Assembly (NCBI RefSeq): GCF_024758505.1
Contig: NZ_CP077970.1
Location: forward strand, 7,006,001-7,070,000
Source of the DNA: Bradyrhizobium arachidis
GTDB lineage: Bacteria > Pseudomonadota > Alphaproteobacteria > Rhizobiales > Xanthobacteraceae
Reading direction: 5' to 3'
Length of the DNA: 64,000 nt
The notes beneath the pieces are model-generated. The model searched no databases. It saw only the letters and a program-made list of their open reading frames with translations, and was not told the origin of the DNA. Both the position numbers and the translations under genes were made by a program. Of this stretch, positions 1 through 8,212 are shown in pieces (positions within the stretch are counted from its first letter, which is position 1; each line of letters starts with the position of its first letter).

Positions 1-594
1 TTCCTGCACCAATGGGCTGGACTCGGGCTGACCGGTGACACGTCAGAACAGAAGCTGGTGTTCTTTTGGGGAAAGGGACGCAACGGCAAAACCACGCTGG
101 TCGAGGCGTGGGCCTCGATCTATGGCGACTACGCGTGCTCGCTTGCCGTTGAGACCTTCATGGACAATGGCAGGGGGCGGAGCGGAGGTCAGGCAACGCC
201 AGATCTCGCGCTCCTGCCGGGGATCAGGTTCGTTCATACCGATGAGCCGGCGCGGAATGCGCGGTTATCGGAAAGCCATGTGAAGTTGCTGACAGGCGGC
301 GACACCATCCAGGCCCGCGAGCTGAACAAGGGCTTTTTCAGTTTCAAGCCGCAGTTCAAGTTGACGATGTCGGGCAACTATCGGCCAAAGGTGGATGGCG
401 GTGATTCGAACTCGCGACACGGCACTAAGCATGTTCAGGTGCGCCGATCAAAAGGCGACGCCAATTCGCAGAAAGATCGCAGATTTCAGCGTGGCGACTC
501 GGTGGCGATTCCGGACAAACAAAAAGCCGCTCGTCAGAGTGGCTTTTTGAATTTACGCTGCAAATTCAGCGGCTTGTTTGATTGCAGGAATTGA
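1..594 (+). pseudogene. P4-family phage/plasmid primase-helicase, C-terminal remnant
   Basis: The frame is open from the first base of the window, so the true start lies to the left. The visible part is the helicase domain of D5/P4-type primases: a Walker A motif (GKGRNGKTT) near bases 70-100, a Walker B-like region (FVHTDEPA), then the typical GGDTIQARELNKG and KLTMSGNYRPKVDGGD stretches. Homology stops at about base 405, exactly where the family would continue with its conserved W-R-R segment. The rest of the frame, to the stop at 594, is unrelated low-quality sequence. In phages and integrated elements such proteins prime and unwind DNA for replication. Here the gene is cut at its 3' side and is probably dead. 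It is likely the edge of a second, older integrated element abutting the one described below. Confidence 0.75.
521..548. terminator. Bidirectional rho-independent terminator
   Basis: A near-perfect hairpin with a 12-bp stem (one G-T pair) and a 4-base loop is flanked by five A on the left arm and five T on the right arm, so it can terminate transcription from either strand. On the minus strand it follows the tRNA T-arm-like scrap at 582-604, the arrangement expected if it was once the terminator of a tRNA gene. Confidence 0.75.
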
Positions 595-604
595 ACCTAT
601 GACC
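582..604 (-). other. tRNA T-arm-like scrap, possible old attachment site
   Basis: On the minus strand this reads GGTC, five bases, then GGTTCAATTCC, which fits a tRNA variable loop plus T-arm consensus (GGTTCRANYCC). No 5' half of a tRNA and no CCA end is present. It lies between a truncated primase and the next gene, with a terminator downstream, so it may be the footprint of integration into a tRNA gene. The T-stem pairs only partly, so the call is tentative. Confidence 0.3.
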
Positions 605-1387
605 TTATGAGCCTGACGAGCTATGAGCGTATTCCTCCGGTCTCTCGGAGCTTTCAATAAGCAAAATCCTAACTCCAACAGCCGAGCGGGCGTGCCCTAT
701 AAGCCTTGCAACATCCTCTTGCCAATGAGGCGCGTAGACAAGCACCGTCTCATAAAGGCCGGCGGCGACCAGAACGTTGCGCAGGAATTCCTTGCGCTGC
801 CTCATGAACGAGGCAGCCGTCCCCCCGACTTTCCGGCCATCCATGGCCACCATCGGCGGCTTTCCAGGAAGTCTGATGACGAGGGAAGGCTTGGTCTGGG
901 AATCGAAGTATCGGGCGTCGCCGTCGTCATCGAAGCTCAAGATCGACAGGCCTTTGAGATCGACCTGTCTCTCCTTGAGCTCCTCGATCACCAAGTCCTC
1001 CAACCCCACGAAAGAAGTATTCCTACGCCGCTTGGCACTCTTCCTGGTCGTCTCCAGTTCGGCCGCAACTTCATCGATCGTCATGTTGCCGGCCGCGACC
1101 TTGTCGAGCAGTATCCGCCGGCGTGAGGGATCGTGGGCGGCGATGCGCGCAATATTCTCGACCGCCCCGAGCGGCAGACGGCCGCCGGGAGGAAGATCGG
1201 TGATCCCCTCCGCCTCGAGGAACTGCGCGGCCGCGATGTACCGGCGCAGGCTGTTGTCTGAGAGCTTGGTCTGCTTCGAGAGCTTCTCGATGTATTTGCG
1301 ACGCTCGCCGCGGCCCAGTGCCAGATAGGGTTTGATGTGCGGCCGGATGTAGACCAGCCAGTTCGGGAGGGTGGGTTTGCCGACCAT
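605..1387 (-). CDS. Conserved hypothetical protein of the element, DNA-binding-like N-terminus
   Basis: This 260-residue protein is not a family I can name. Its first half is basic and helical, with a stretch around residues 35-60 (KLSDNSLRRYIAAAQFLEAEG) that resembles a helix-turn-helix, and a second cluster around residues 100-125 (NMTIDEVAAELETTRKSAKRRR) that also looks like an HTH. The second half (about residues 140-245) alternates strand and helix, and its acidic SFDDDGDARYFD segment could belong to a nuclease-like or PAS-like fold, but I see no catalytic signature. It lies between a tRNA-like scar and the integrase on the same strand, a position often held by element-specific regulators or excision factors. 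The base usage looks normal for the window and the frame is intact. Confidence 0.55.
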   Translation of the reverse strand: MVGKPTLPNWLVYIRPHIKPYLALGRGERRKYIEKLSKQTKLSDNSLRRYIAAAQFLEAEGITDLPPGGRLPLGAVENIARIAAHDPSRRRILLDKVAAGNMTIDEVAAELETTRKSAKRRRNTSFVGLEDLVIEELKERQVDLKGLSILSFDDDGDARYFDSQTKPSLVIRLPGKPPMVAMDGRKVGGTAASFMRQRKEFLRNVLVAAGLYETVLVYAPHWQEDVARLIGHARSAVGVRILLIESSERPEEYAHSSSGS

Positions 1388-2120
1388 GATCGTTCATGAG
1401 GCGGGAATCGATTGCGTCATGATGCCTAACTGATGTGTTGCTTGCAATGGGCAGCAACCCGGCTATAGTTATTGACTTCAGGAAGCTACTTCCGATGCTG
1501 GGGACTCGGGGCGCGTTAGGGAGCAGAAGAAGTTCATAGCTGTCGGCGTTACCATCGGAGTAACGTGGGGCCAGCAGGGCTTTGCTTCGGAATCCGATCA
1601 GGAACGCGCAATGTCCTACGCGCAGCGGCTGGTGTCGTTCACAAAGCTGCAGACGGCTCACGTGACGTCGACGGCTCTCGTGGAAAGTTCGTGGAAATCA
1701 CCTCCCCTCCGACCGACAGCACGATGGTTAAGTCGTTGGAGAAGATGACGGGCCCGAGAGGGGTCGAACCTGCGTCTCTTCCCATGTCAATGTCGGTCCA
1801 GTGGCCGAAGCTTGTATCGGGAGAAGCTTCGCTCGAACCGCAACGACCATAGCTGGTCCCTGCCTTTTTGATCTCCCATCGCAACCAGACTTGACGGCGC
1901 CTCCCAGCGCCGGGAGCGGCTCGAGCGCACGCTAAGCGCTGCTGCAATTCCCTGCATTCGATCGCAGCGCCATGCATGTCACTGCATGTCCATGCAGGAA
2001 CTCGATCGCAGCATCCACTGATGTTCGCGTCTCTTCGAGCCAGTCTTGCCTCCGCTCGGAAGCGATCGGAAACTTCCTATCCTGTCACCGGCTAATTATG
2101 GACAGCCTTCAAAACGGCTC
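1388..2120. other. Non-coding stretch between hypothetical gene and integrase
   Basis: No convincing gene is present. Two details stand out. Near 1753-1775 the minus strand contains GCAGGTTCGACCCC, which resembles a tRNA T-loop but has no matching stem or CCA end. At 1938-2012 two imperfect direct repeats built around CGATCGCAGC occur about 50 bases apart, with several ATGCA-type short repeats between them. These could be recombinase or excisionase arm sites near the integrase 3' end, but that is only a guess. Confidence 0.4.
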
Positions 2121-4133
2121 TCAGCCGCCCGCGCTGACAGTTCCGGCCGAACGCTTCGCCCGCGACGGCTGCGAAAAAGGCGCCACCTCCCTGTTTTCGA
2201 CCCAGGGAATGAGGTTCGTGGCGTGCGGTTCGAGATGGCCGGTGACCACGTCGAGCTTCGTGATGAACTCGAACAAGGTATCGAGCTCGTGGGGCTCACA
2301 GTAGCGCTCGCTGGTTTCGCTGTCGCCGCCGTGTCCCAAGAGGTCCGCACGATCTTCCTTCGTTAGCAGCTTCTTTTTCAATTGCGCGCCGAAGAGATGA
2401 CGCACGGCGTGGGCGCCCAACCCCTTTTCCGTGATCTTGGCGGCCGTGAGAATCGGCTTGAACAGCTTGTAGAACCGGTTGCCGAGCGGAGAGCGGCTGC
2501 TGGGGGAGTACAGGTCCGGGAAGAGCAGCTTGTATCCGAGCGCCTTGATCTTGCTGACGTAGTCGAGGAAGCCCAATCGGATCAACTCCGGATGGATGGG
2601 AATGTTGCGCTTGGATTGAGCGTTCTTGATGCGCCGCTGCTCGTTGGCCGCAATATGAATGTACGGCCTGCAGCCTTCGCGATCGAAGATGATGTCGTCC
2701 ACCATCGCGCCGCAAAGCTCCTCGCGCCTCGCGCCCGTATAGTAGATGAGGATCGGAACGAAATAGAGCGCGCAGTGGAAAACCTGTGAGCCCCCCTCCA
2801 TGCCCCACTCCCCCAGGTCGTCCCAGCCGGCGCAGTTGATGAACGGCGCGGTCATGAACATCGCCTTGGCGCTATCGATCGGCAGCTTCGCCCTCGCGTC
2901 GCGGGCACGCTTGTTCTTGCCGCGGCTTCTTGCACGCAGCTTCGTGAGGTTGATGCCCTCCAGGCTCTTCGAGCCCCGCGCGATGGCATAATCGAATATC
3001 TGCCCAAGGAAGGTCAGATGCCGGTTGAGGGTGTCGCCACCGATGCCGCGCTTGGCCTGTACGACAGAACGCCCCTTGTCGCGCAGCTGCTCGATCGACA
3101 GATCCTCGTCCCGCACCGATTTTCCGTAGTGCTTGTAGATGTCGAAACGGAGGAAATCGACGAACTTGCCGACGTGCTCCTGACGCAACAGGCTGAAATC
3201 AAGAATGCGCTGATCCTGGACCACGAACTTGACGAACAGACTTGCAATGCTCTTGGCCTGCCGCTGCGTCTTTGCATCCCAGTGATTGTCGGCGGCATTC
3301 TGCTGGGCCACGCGATCCGCAAACTGCGAGAAGTCGGCCATGGGAATGAATTGCGGGACGGTCGGCGCGTCGCTCCTCGGTAGCTCGTCAGAGCGATCCA
3401 CCGCCGCGCTCGGCGCATGAGAAACCGGTTTCGGTGGATCGTTCTTCGCAAGCAGCAGGCGATCCACCAACCCCTCATCTTCGATCCTCACCCCACCATA
3501 GCGGCGCTCGGATTGGGCCAGCGCGAGTCTCATTCCACGGAAGTACGTGCCTTGCGCCACGTCCATGTTCATGGCGGTCGGCACGGCCTGCACGCCGTCA
3601 ATCATTTGCCGAAGGACGTGGTATTTCGTCGGCACCATGTCGTTGGCCCGAAGCAGGGCCAGGTGACGCTTCACGGCCTCGATGTCGACTTCCGAGAGGC
3701 CTTCCGCGATCATACGGTCCCGATCCTCCGGACGCACGGCAGCGCCGTGTCCTTGGGCGTCCAGCAGCGTGTAGGTCCACAAGGCACGCCTGTCGTCCGA
3801 CCGCGCCTGGTCGACGTCGAAACCCGGCGCGTTCTTGGCAGCGAACGCCACTCGATCGAGCTTGGCGACCTGCTTCTCGACGACAGCATGGAGCATTGTC
3901 TCAATTTGAGACCGCGTCAGATGCGGGTCGGCGCCATCGGCAAGCATCGCAACATCATCCAAGAACAGGTTGACCTGGGTAGCCAGACGCCGAGCCGCCG
4001 CGCGGTTCGTCGTGTGCAGGCTCATGGAAAGATGCTGGCGGCCAAGCACCTTGGCAAGCGCACGAGGGGTACGGCGGCGCCAGTAATAGACCGCTTGGCG
4101 GCGAAAGATGTGGAAAGCCATTGCGAGCGACAC
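2121..4133 (-). CDS. Tyrosine recombinase (large integrase)
   Basis: This 670-residue site-specific recombinase would integrate and excise the element. The N-terminus (about residues 5-60, HIFRRQAVYYWRRRTP) matches the DUF6538-type domain found in large alphaproteobacterial integrases. A SAM-like core-binding region spans roughly residues 270-390. The catalytic domain holds the family signature: first arginine in TGARREEL, a beta-strand lysine region before NIPIHPEL, the H-x-x-R box in GAHAVRHLFGA, a histidine in LLGHGGDS, and the nucleophilic tyrosine in SERYCEP. It is longer than XerC/D (about 300 residues) but normal for ICE integrases of this type. The gene starts about 90 bases from a tRNA 3' end at 4222-4245, as expected for an integrase next to its attachment site. 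All catalytic residues are present, so it may be functional. Confidence 0.9.
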   Translation of the reverse strand: MSLAMAFHIFRRQAVYYWRRRTPRALAKVLGRQHLSMSLHTTNRAAARRLATQVNLFLDDVAMLADGADPHLTRSQIETMLHAVVEKQVAKLDRVAFAAKNAPGFDVDQARSDDRRALWTYTLLDAQGHGAAVRPEDRDRMIAEGLSEVDIEAVKRHLALLRANDMVPTKYHVLRQMIDGVQAVPTAMNMDVAQGTYFRGMRLALAQSERRYGGVRIEDEGLVDRLLLAKNDPPKPVSHAPSAAVDRSDELPRSDAPTVPQFIPMADFSQFADRVAQQNAADNHWDAKTQRQAKSIASLFVKFVVQDQRILDFSLLRQEHVGKFVDFLRFDIYKHYGKSVRDEDLSIEQLRDKGRSVVQAKRGIGGDTLNRHLTFLGQIFDYAIARGSKSLEGINLTKLRARSRGKNKRARDARAKLPIDSAKAMFMTAPFINCAGWDDLGEWGMEGGSQVFHCALYFVPILIYYTGARREELCGAMVDDIIFDREGCRPYIHIAANEQRRIKNAQSKRNIPIHPELIRLGFLDYVSKIKALGYKLLFPDLYSPSSRSPLGNRFYKLFKPILTAAKITEKGLGAHAVRHLFGAQLKKKLLTKEDRADLLGHGGDSETSERYCEPHELDTLFEFITKLDVVTGHLEPHATNLIPWVENREVAPFSQPSRAKRSAGTVSAGG

Positions 4134-4221
4134 CCTGTGCAGCAGTGATGTGTCGCAGCGCTGTGCAGCAGCGCCCCAGCCAGGCCGGTTTCGTCAGCAA
4201 TTTCAGGAAAAACGGAGCGTC

Positions 4222-4245
4222 TGGCTGGGGCGGGAGGGATCGAAC
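4222..4245 (-). other. Probable attachment core: 3' end of a tRNA (Gln-like)
   Basis: On the minus strand these 24 bases read as the T-loop, the 3' strand of the T-stem, the 3' strand of the acceptor stem, a discriminator G and an encoded CCA (ending CGCCCCAGCCA). The 5' part of the T-stem is not complementary and no anticodon arm precedes it, so only the tRNA 3' end is here. Tyrosine recombinases of ICEs commonly use this segment as att core. The CCCCAGCCA ending matches glutamine tRNAs, which begin with TGGGG. The intact tRNA and the other att copy are not seen in the window. Confidence 0.6.
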
Positions 4246-4376
4246 GTTGCAGTAATCCGTTGCTGTACAAGGACTTTTCCTTTCCGGCCCGCCTGATTGA
4301 TTCCATCTTTGATTCCAAAGCCCTCGCCGCTACCCTCCCGTCGCTTTAAAACGGCAATCGCGGGCGGATACACGCG

Positions 4377-4557
4377 CTGATCTGGCTACCACTGACTCTC
4401 GTGAGTTCGCTCGGCCTTCTGCAACCTACGAAGGGCGCAATCGTCGGTCTGCAGTGGCAGACAGGCATGCATGGTTTCGAAGCGGCCAGGACGCGCAGGC
4501 TGGAGCAGCTTGCCATCATCGCTTGGGTAACATCCGAGCCGGCGTTGATCGGTCCAG
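4377..4557 (+). pseudogene. DUF983 family protein, C-terminal fragment (partial duplicate)
   Basis: This stretch encodes LLQPTKGAIVGLQWQTGMHG and the following residues, and is a clear second copy of the 3' end of the DUF983 gene at 15939-16373. Nucleotide similarity runs from the codons for LIWLPL to just past the stop, with scattered substitutions. There is no 5' part, so it cannot make the zinc-ribbon or the membrane segments. It is followed directly by the flavodoxin-like gene. The divergence shows that it is an old partial duplication or a relic of a second related island. Confidence 0.8.
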
Positions 4558-4678
4558 CACAGCAGGTCGTGCATTCTCGACATTGGTCGGACAACATGAA
4601 AGACGATCGCGCATTGTTCGGACTAAGCACTGACCGAGCCCAAAAGGCGACAAAACACATTTCCGATCGGTGTCAACC

Positions 4679-5323
4679 ATGAACCACGAAGTACCAGCCA
4701 TTCCAATAACGGTTGCCGTGCTATTTCACAGCGGCTTTGGCCACACTGCTCGGCAGGCAGAAGCCGTGCGGCGTGGTGTCGAACGGGTCGCGGGCGCATC
4801 TGTCCTCTTTTTGACGTCAGACGAGGCTCAGGGCCGCTTGGATGACCTTAAACTCGTAGACGCAATCATCTTCGGCGCCCCGACCTACATGGGAAGCGTG
4901 TCCGGACGGTTCAAAACCTTCATGGATTCGACGTCAAAACCCTACGCTACGGGCGCGTGGAAGGACAAGATCGCGGCAGGCTTCACAAACTCAGGGTCAA
5001 AGTCGGGTGACAAGCTCGCTACACTGACCCAATTCGCCATCTTCGCGGCGCAACACCGCATGCATTGGGTCAATCTCGGTCTTCCGTCCGGCAACAACAG
5101 TACGTACGGCTCAGATCACGACCTCAATCGGCTTGGCTTCTGGCTAGGCGCCGCGGCACAGTCGAACAACGATCAAGGGCCTGACTTTGCCCCACCCGAA
5201 TCCGATCTTCTGACCGCCGAATACCTCGGCGAGCGCGTGGCAAGGGTCACGCAGCAATTTGTACGCGGTCGTTTGCCTGCAGTCGAAGGCTTGTTGCCAG
5301 ACATCCTCGAGAGCACATCATGA
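4679..5323 (+). CDS. Flavodoxin-family NAD(P)H:quinone oxidoreductase (WrbA-like)
   Basis: This 214-residue cytoplasmic flavoprotein probably reduces quinones by two electrons with NAD(P)H. The N-terminal strand and phosphate loop VAVLFHSGFGHTARQAEAV is the FMN-binding segment of the flavodoxin/WrbA fold. Around residue 70 the APTYMGSVSG segment and near residue 100 GFTNSGSKSGDKLAT are the isoalloxazine-contacting loops of WrbA-type enzymes. The length fits the family. I chose the ATG at 4679; a GTG nine bases earlier is in frame, and no strong ribosome site separates them. The gene stands alone on its strand behind the DUF983 fragment. It may serve quinone detoxification along with azoR at 47.5 kb. 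Confidence 0.8.
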   Translation: MNHEVPAIPITVAVLFHSGFGHTARQAEAVRRGVERVAGASVLFLTSDEAQGRLDDLKLVDAIIFGAPTYMGSVSGRFKTFMDSTSKPYATGAWKDKIAAGFTNSGSKSGDKLATLTQFAIFAAQHRMHWVNLGLPSGNNSTYGSDHDLNRLGFWLGAAAQSNNDQGPDFAPPESDLLTAEYLGERVARVTQQFVRGRLPAVEGLLPDILESTS

Positions 5324-5689
5324 CCGAGTCCGGCTTCGTTGGCGAGCTCCCCGCCGAAACTGAAATATCGTGCACGCATCAAAGATTTGCTTCACTAGGT
5401 TCATCATACTGCGTTCCGTACACCTCCCGCTTTTTTTCGGCGCGAACCGGAGTTGCTGCATAGGCTCATCGTCGTGCGACAAGCCGACGTCGCATTCGTG
5501 TCACGACCTAGTGTGGTGCGATCGAGATGGCTTTCAACAAAAGCCTTTTTGTAAACCAATCTTGAAAACGAAATTTGCGGGAGAAAACGTGATGCATCGA
5601 TCGTGTGTTCCGCGTCATAAGCGGACTTGGCCGATAAGCCTCAGGACGTCTGCTTCGGCCACTCGACCCAAACGAAACCGGAGGATAAT
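5324..5689. other. Non-coding stretch upstream of the isochorismatase remnant
   Basis: No gene is seen. A good ribosome-binding sequence (CCGGAGGA) lies at the right end, just before the start of the broken isochorismatase gene. Promoter elements are not recognisable. Confidence 0.4.
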
Positions 5690-6113
5690 GTGTCAAAGGC
5701 ACTCAAGGCCCAGGATAGTGCCCTGATCCTGATCGATCATCAGATCATCTCGATGTCCATGAAAAACCCAAGCCCTTGAAATCGCCAAGCACAACAACAT
5801 CGCCCTGGTGAAGGCGGCTAAAATCCTCGGCATTCCCAGTGTCTGGACCAGCAGCAACGAGGACGCCAACAAGGACTGGTGGATGCCAGGTCTGGAAGAG
5901 ATCAACCGCGATGCCTATGCGCACCGGATCAAGCGCACCGGCATTATCGATTCCTGGAACGATCCGGACTTTGTCCGTGCCGTCGAGGCAACGGGACGCC
6001 ATAGCTTGATCATGGCTGGGACCACCAATGACGGCTGCCTGCTCTATACCGCCCTCAGCGCTCGGCGGGCTGGCTACGAAGTTCACGCGGTCCTCGATGC
6101 TGGCGGGCGGTGA
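5690..6113 (+). pseudogene. Isochorismatase-like cysteine hydrolase, frameshifted and truncated
   Basis: A GTG start preceded by CCGGAGGA opens a frame encoding SKALKAQDSALILIDHQ, with the catalytic aspartate in the LIDHQ motif. The frame stops at about 5779. The continuation (LEIAKHNNIALVKAAKILGI) is in another frame, so one indel lies near 5765-5775. The second part holds TTNDGC with the nucleophilic cysteine and ends at a premature stop after VLDAGGR, some 70-80 residues short of the usual 190-220. Family members hydrolyse amides or vinyl ethers. With two lesions the gene is unlikely to be active. Confidence 0.8.
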
Positions 6114-6364
6114 GCTGAGCTCGCCAGCCGTTGCGTCGCGACGCTGGGGCCCTCCAGGCAAAGGCCAATCTCGAGGATTCTCCGGCAGACCAGATTGGGA
6201 GGTCCCAATACTGCTCACGACGGGCGAGCACAAGCTCCCCAGCACTCCCCCCTCGCAGGCCTCAGCGATCCTTTATTCATCCCCGCAGCTGAAGAGTTGG
6301 AGCTCAACCCTGCGCAGGTTGACGTTGCGGCGATCGAGGTGAGATCGCCTTTTGGGACCGTCAC

Positions 6365-7657
6365 CTATTTGCCCTGGCGGATCGATGCGACACCCTCCGG
6401 CTTGAACGTCGGTTCCCGACCGCCCCAAACCGCCCGCATCCAGTTGGCAAGATCGGCGACCTCTTGATCGGTAAGCTTGTCCTTGAAAGAAGGCATAGGC
6501 TCCATGCGCTCAAGCCCCGGGAATTTCTGAGCAGGAACACCGTGAAGCACCGTATGCACCAGGTTACGCGCATCGTTCAACCGAAGCGAAACATTGGTTG
6601 ACAGCGGTACAACCACGTGGGGGATGCCCTGCCCTTCGGCTCCATGGCAAGCAGAACACAGATTGCGATATGTGGTATGGGCTGAGGCTGCAAGCGCCGG
6701 AGCGAGCTCGACAGGTTTCGGCGCTGGCGGCGGTACGGACGTATCGTGTGCCGCGTCCAGATCGAACAGATAGGCAGACAATGCGCTCAAATCTTCGTCG
6801 GTCATGTACTGCGTGGAAAAGTGCACGACGTCGAACATTTGGTAGGCCATTGCCCCTTGGGCGGAAATGCCGGATTTCATGAACCCTGCAAGAAGCGGGG
6901 CATCGAACCCCATGCGGACGAGCCCCTCCTTTGTGATGTCCGGCGCGATAATTCCCTCCAGCAGTGCACCCTTGAGATATTTGTTGTGCTGCATCCCCTG
7001 CATCAAGTTGCGCGGCGTATGGCACTCGCCACAATGGCCCAGCGCATCGACCAGATACTGCCCGCGAATCCAGATGGCGGACTTGGCATTGTCCGCGGCC
7101 TTTTCCTCGCCCGGCAGGCTCAGGAGGTTCCAGAACGTCAAGCTCTGGCGGATGTTGAACGGGAAAGTCAGCGCATTCTTGCGGTTCGCGATCCGCATCG
7201 GCTCGCGTGACATCAGATATGCATAGACCGCGTCCACATCGTCCGGCGTCATCTTGCGATAGGATGCATAGGGCATGGCCGGATAGAGATGCGAGCCGCC
7301 CTTGCCCACGCCATCGCGTAACGCGCGGTGGAAGTCGGCGCGCGTCCAGTTGCCGATGCCATTTTCCTTGTCGGGAGAAATATTGGTCGAATAGACCGTG
7401 CCGAACGGCGTCGCGATTGGCAGACCACCAGCCCAGGCAGCTCCGCCCTTCGCCGTATGGCAGGCATAGCAGTCCGCTGTCACCGCAACATAGGCACCTT
7501 TTGCCGCAAGCGCCTTCATCCGGTCCGGGCTCAGCGGCTGCTCGATACCTTTCGCCACCACGCTCTTTTCAAAAAGTCCGGCAAAGATGGCGCCTGCAAT
7601 GAGCGCGCAACAGCCCGCCACAATCGCTACACCCCAGATCAGCTTGTGCATTCTCAT
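6365..7657 (-). CDS. Triheme membrane-anchored cytochrome c subunit of the aldehyde dehydrogenase
   Basis: The 430-residue protein begins with a hydrophobic anchor (about residues 8-28) followed by a periplasmic region with three CxxCH haem sites: CYACH near 63, CGECH near 211 and CSACH near 335. This is the standard architecture of the cytochrome c subunit of membrane-bound alcohol and aldehyde dehydrogenases, which passes electrons to quinone or a terminal oxidase. It is the third gene of a minus-strand operon behind the molybdopterin subunit and the 2Fe-2S subunit (gap of 9 bases), so it is the electron outlet of that enzyme. Distal methionine candidates occur after each haem site. The frame is intact. 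Confidence 0.9.
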   Translation of the reverse strand: MRMHKLIWGVAIVAGCCALIAGAIFAGLFEKSVVAKGIEQPLSPDRMKALAAKGAYVAVTADCYACHTAKGGAAWAGGLPIATPFGTVYSTNISPDKENGIGNWTRADFHRALRDGVGKGGSHLYPAMPYASYRKMTPDDVDAVYAYLMSREPMRIANRKNALTFPFNIRQSLTFWNLLSLPGEEKAADNAKSAIWIRGQYLVDALGHCGECHTPRNLMQGMQHNKYLKGALLEGIIAPDITKEGLVRMGFDAPLLAGFMKSGISAQGAMAYQMFDVVHFSTQYMTDEDLSALSAYLFDLDAAHDTSVPPPAPKPVELAPALAASAHTTYRNLCSACHGAEGQGIPHVVVPLSTNVSLRLNDARNLVHTVLHGVPAQKFPGLERMEPMPSFKDKLTDQEVADLANWMRAVWGGREPTFKPEGVASIRQGK

Positions 7658-7666
7658 GAACGACCC

Positions 7667-8212
7667 CTAACCGTTCAACAGGCCCGGTGTCTTCAACACC
7701 AGATCGCGCACCGCCTCGTGATATCGGACATAGCCCGTACATCGACATATGTGTTTGTCCAACGCATCGATGATTGCCTGTTCGAGTTCTGCCCTGGCGA
7801 TCGGCTTGCGTTTCAACTGATCCATGAAGACAGTCGCACCCGTGACGAAGCCCGGCGTGCAATAGCCGCACTGGAACGAAAAATGTTCGATAAATGCCTG
7901 CTGGAGAGGTGAAAGCTTTGTGATGGCGCCCGATGCATCGTGGCTGCCATGCCCTTCCACGGTCCGGACCCTCTTGCCCTCGAACCAGTGTGCGCCGATG
8001 GTGCAGGTTTGCACTTCCTCAAGCGAGCCATCATCCTTTTCGACAATCACCGTGCAGGCATTGCAGATGCCCTGGCCGCAGCCCATGCGCGATCCGGTCA
8101 GGTTGAGATACTCGTAAAGGAAATCCTGCATCATCATCGTATAGGGAACATCGATCCGATCGATTACCCGGTCATTGATGGTCAACGACAATTTCTTGGT
8201 GGCAAGTGTCAT
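7667..8212 (-). CDS. 2Fe-2S subunit of xanthine dehydrogenase-family aldehyde dehydrogenase
   Basis: The 181-residue electron-transfer subunit carries two [2Fe-2S] clusters. The plant-type ferredoxin motif is CGQGICNAC with a later cysteine (about residues 45-75), and the helical C-terminal motif is CGYCTPG followed by CRCTGY (about residues 110-155). The start is fixed by the ATGA overlap with the stop codon of the upstream molybdopterin subunit, although the open frame extends further upstream. The length is normal for the IorA/CoxS class. It shuttles electrons from the molybdenum centre to the cytochrome c encoded next. Confidence 0.92.
   Translation of the reverse strand: MTLATKKLSLTINDRVIDRIDVPYTMMMQDFLYEYLNLTGSRMGCGQGICNACTVIVEKDDGSLEEVQTCTIGAHWFEGKRVRTVEGHGSHDASGAITKLSPLQQAFIEHFSFQCGYCTPGFVTGATVFMDQLKRKPIARAELEQAIIDALDKHICRCTGYVRYHEAVRDLVLKTPGLLNG

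Noticed and set aside
1744..1790. Possible tRNA or tmRNA 3' end on the minus strand
   Set aside because: Only the T-loop resembles a tRNA; stems do not pair and there is no CCA end.
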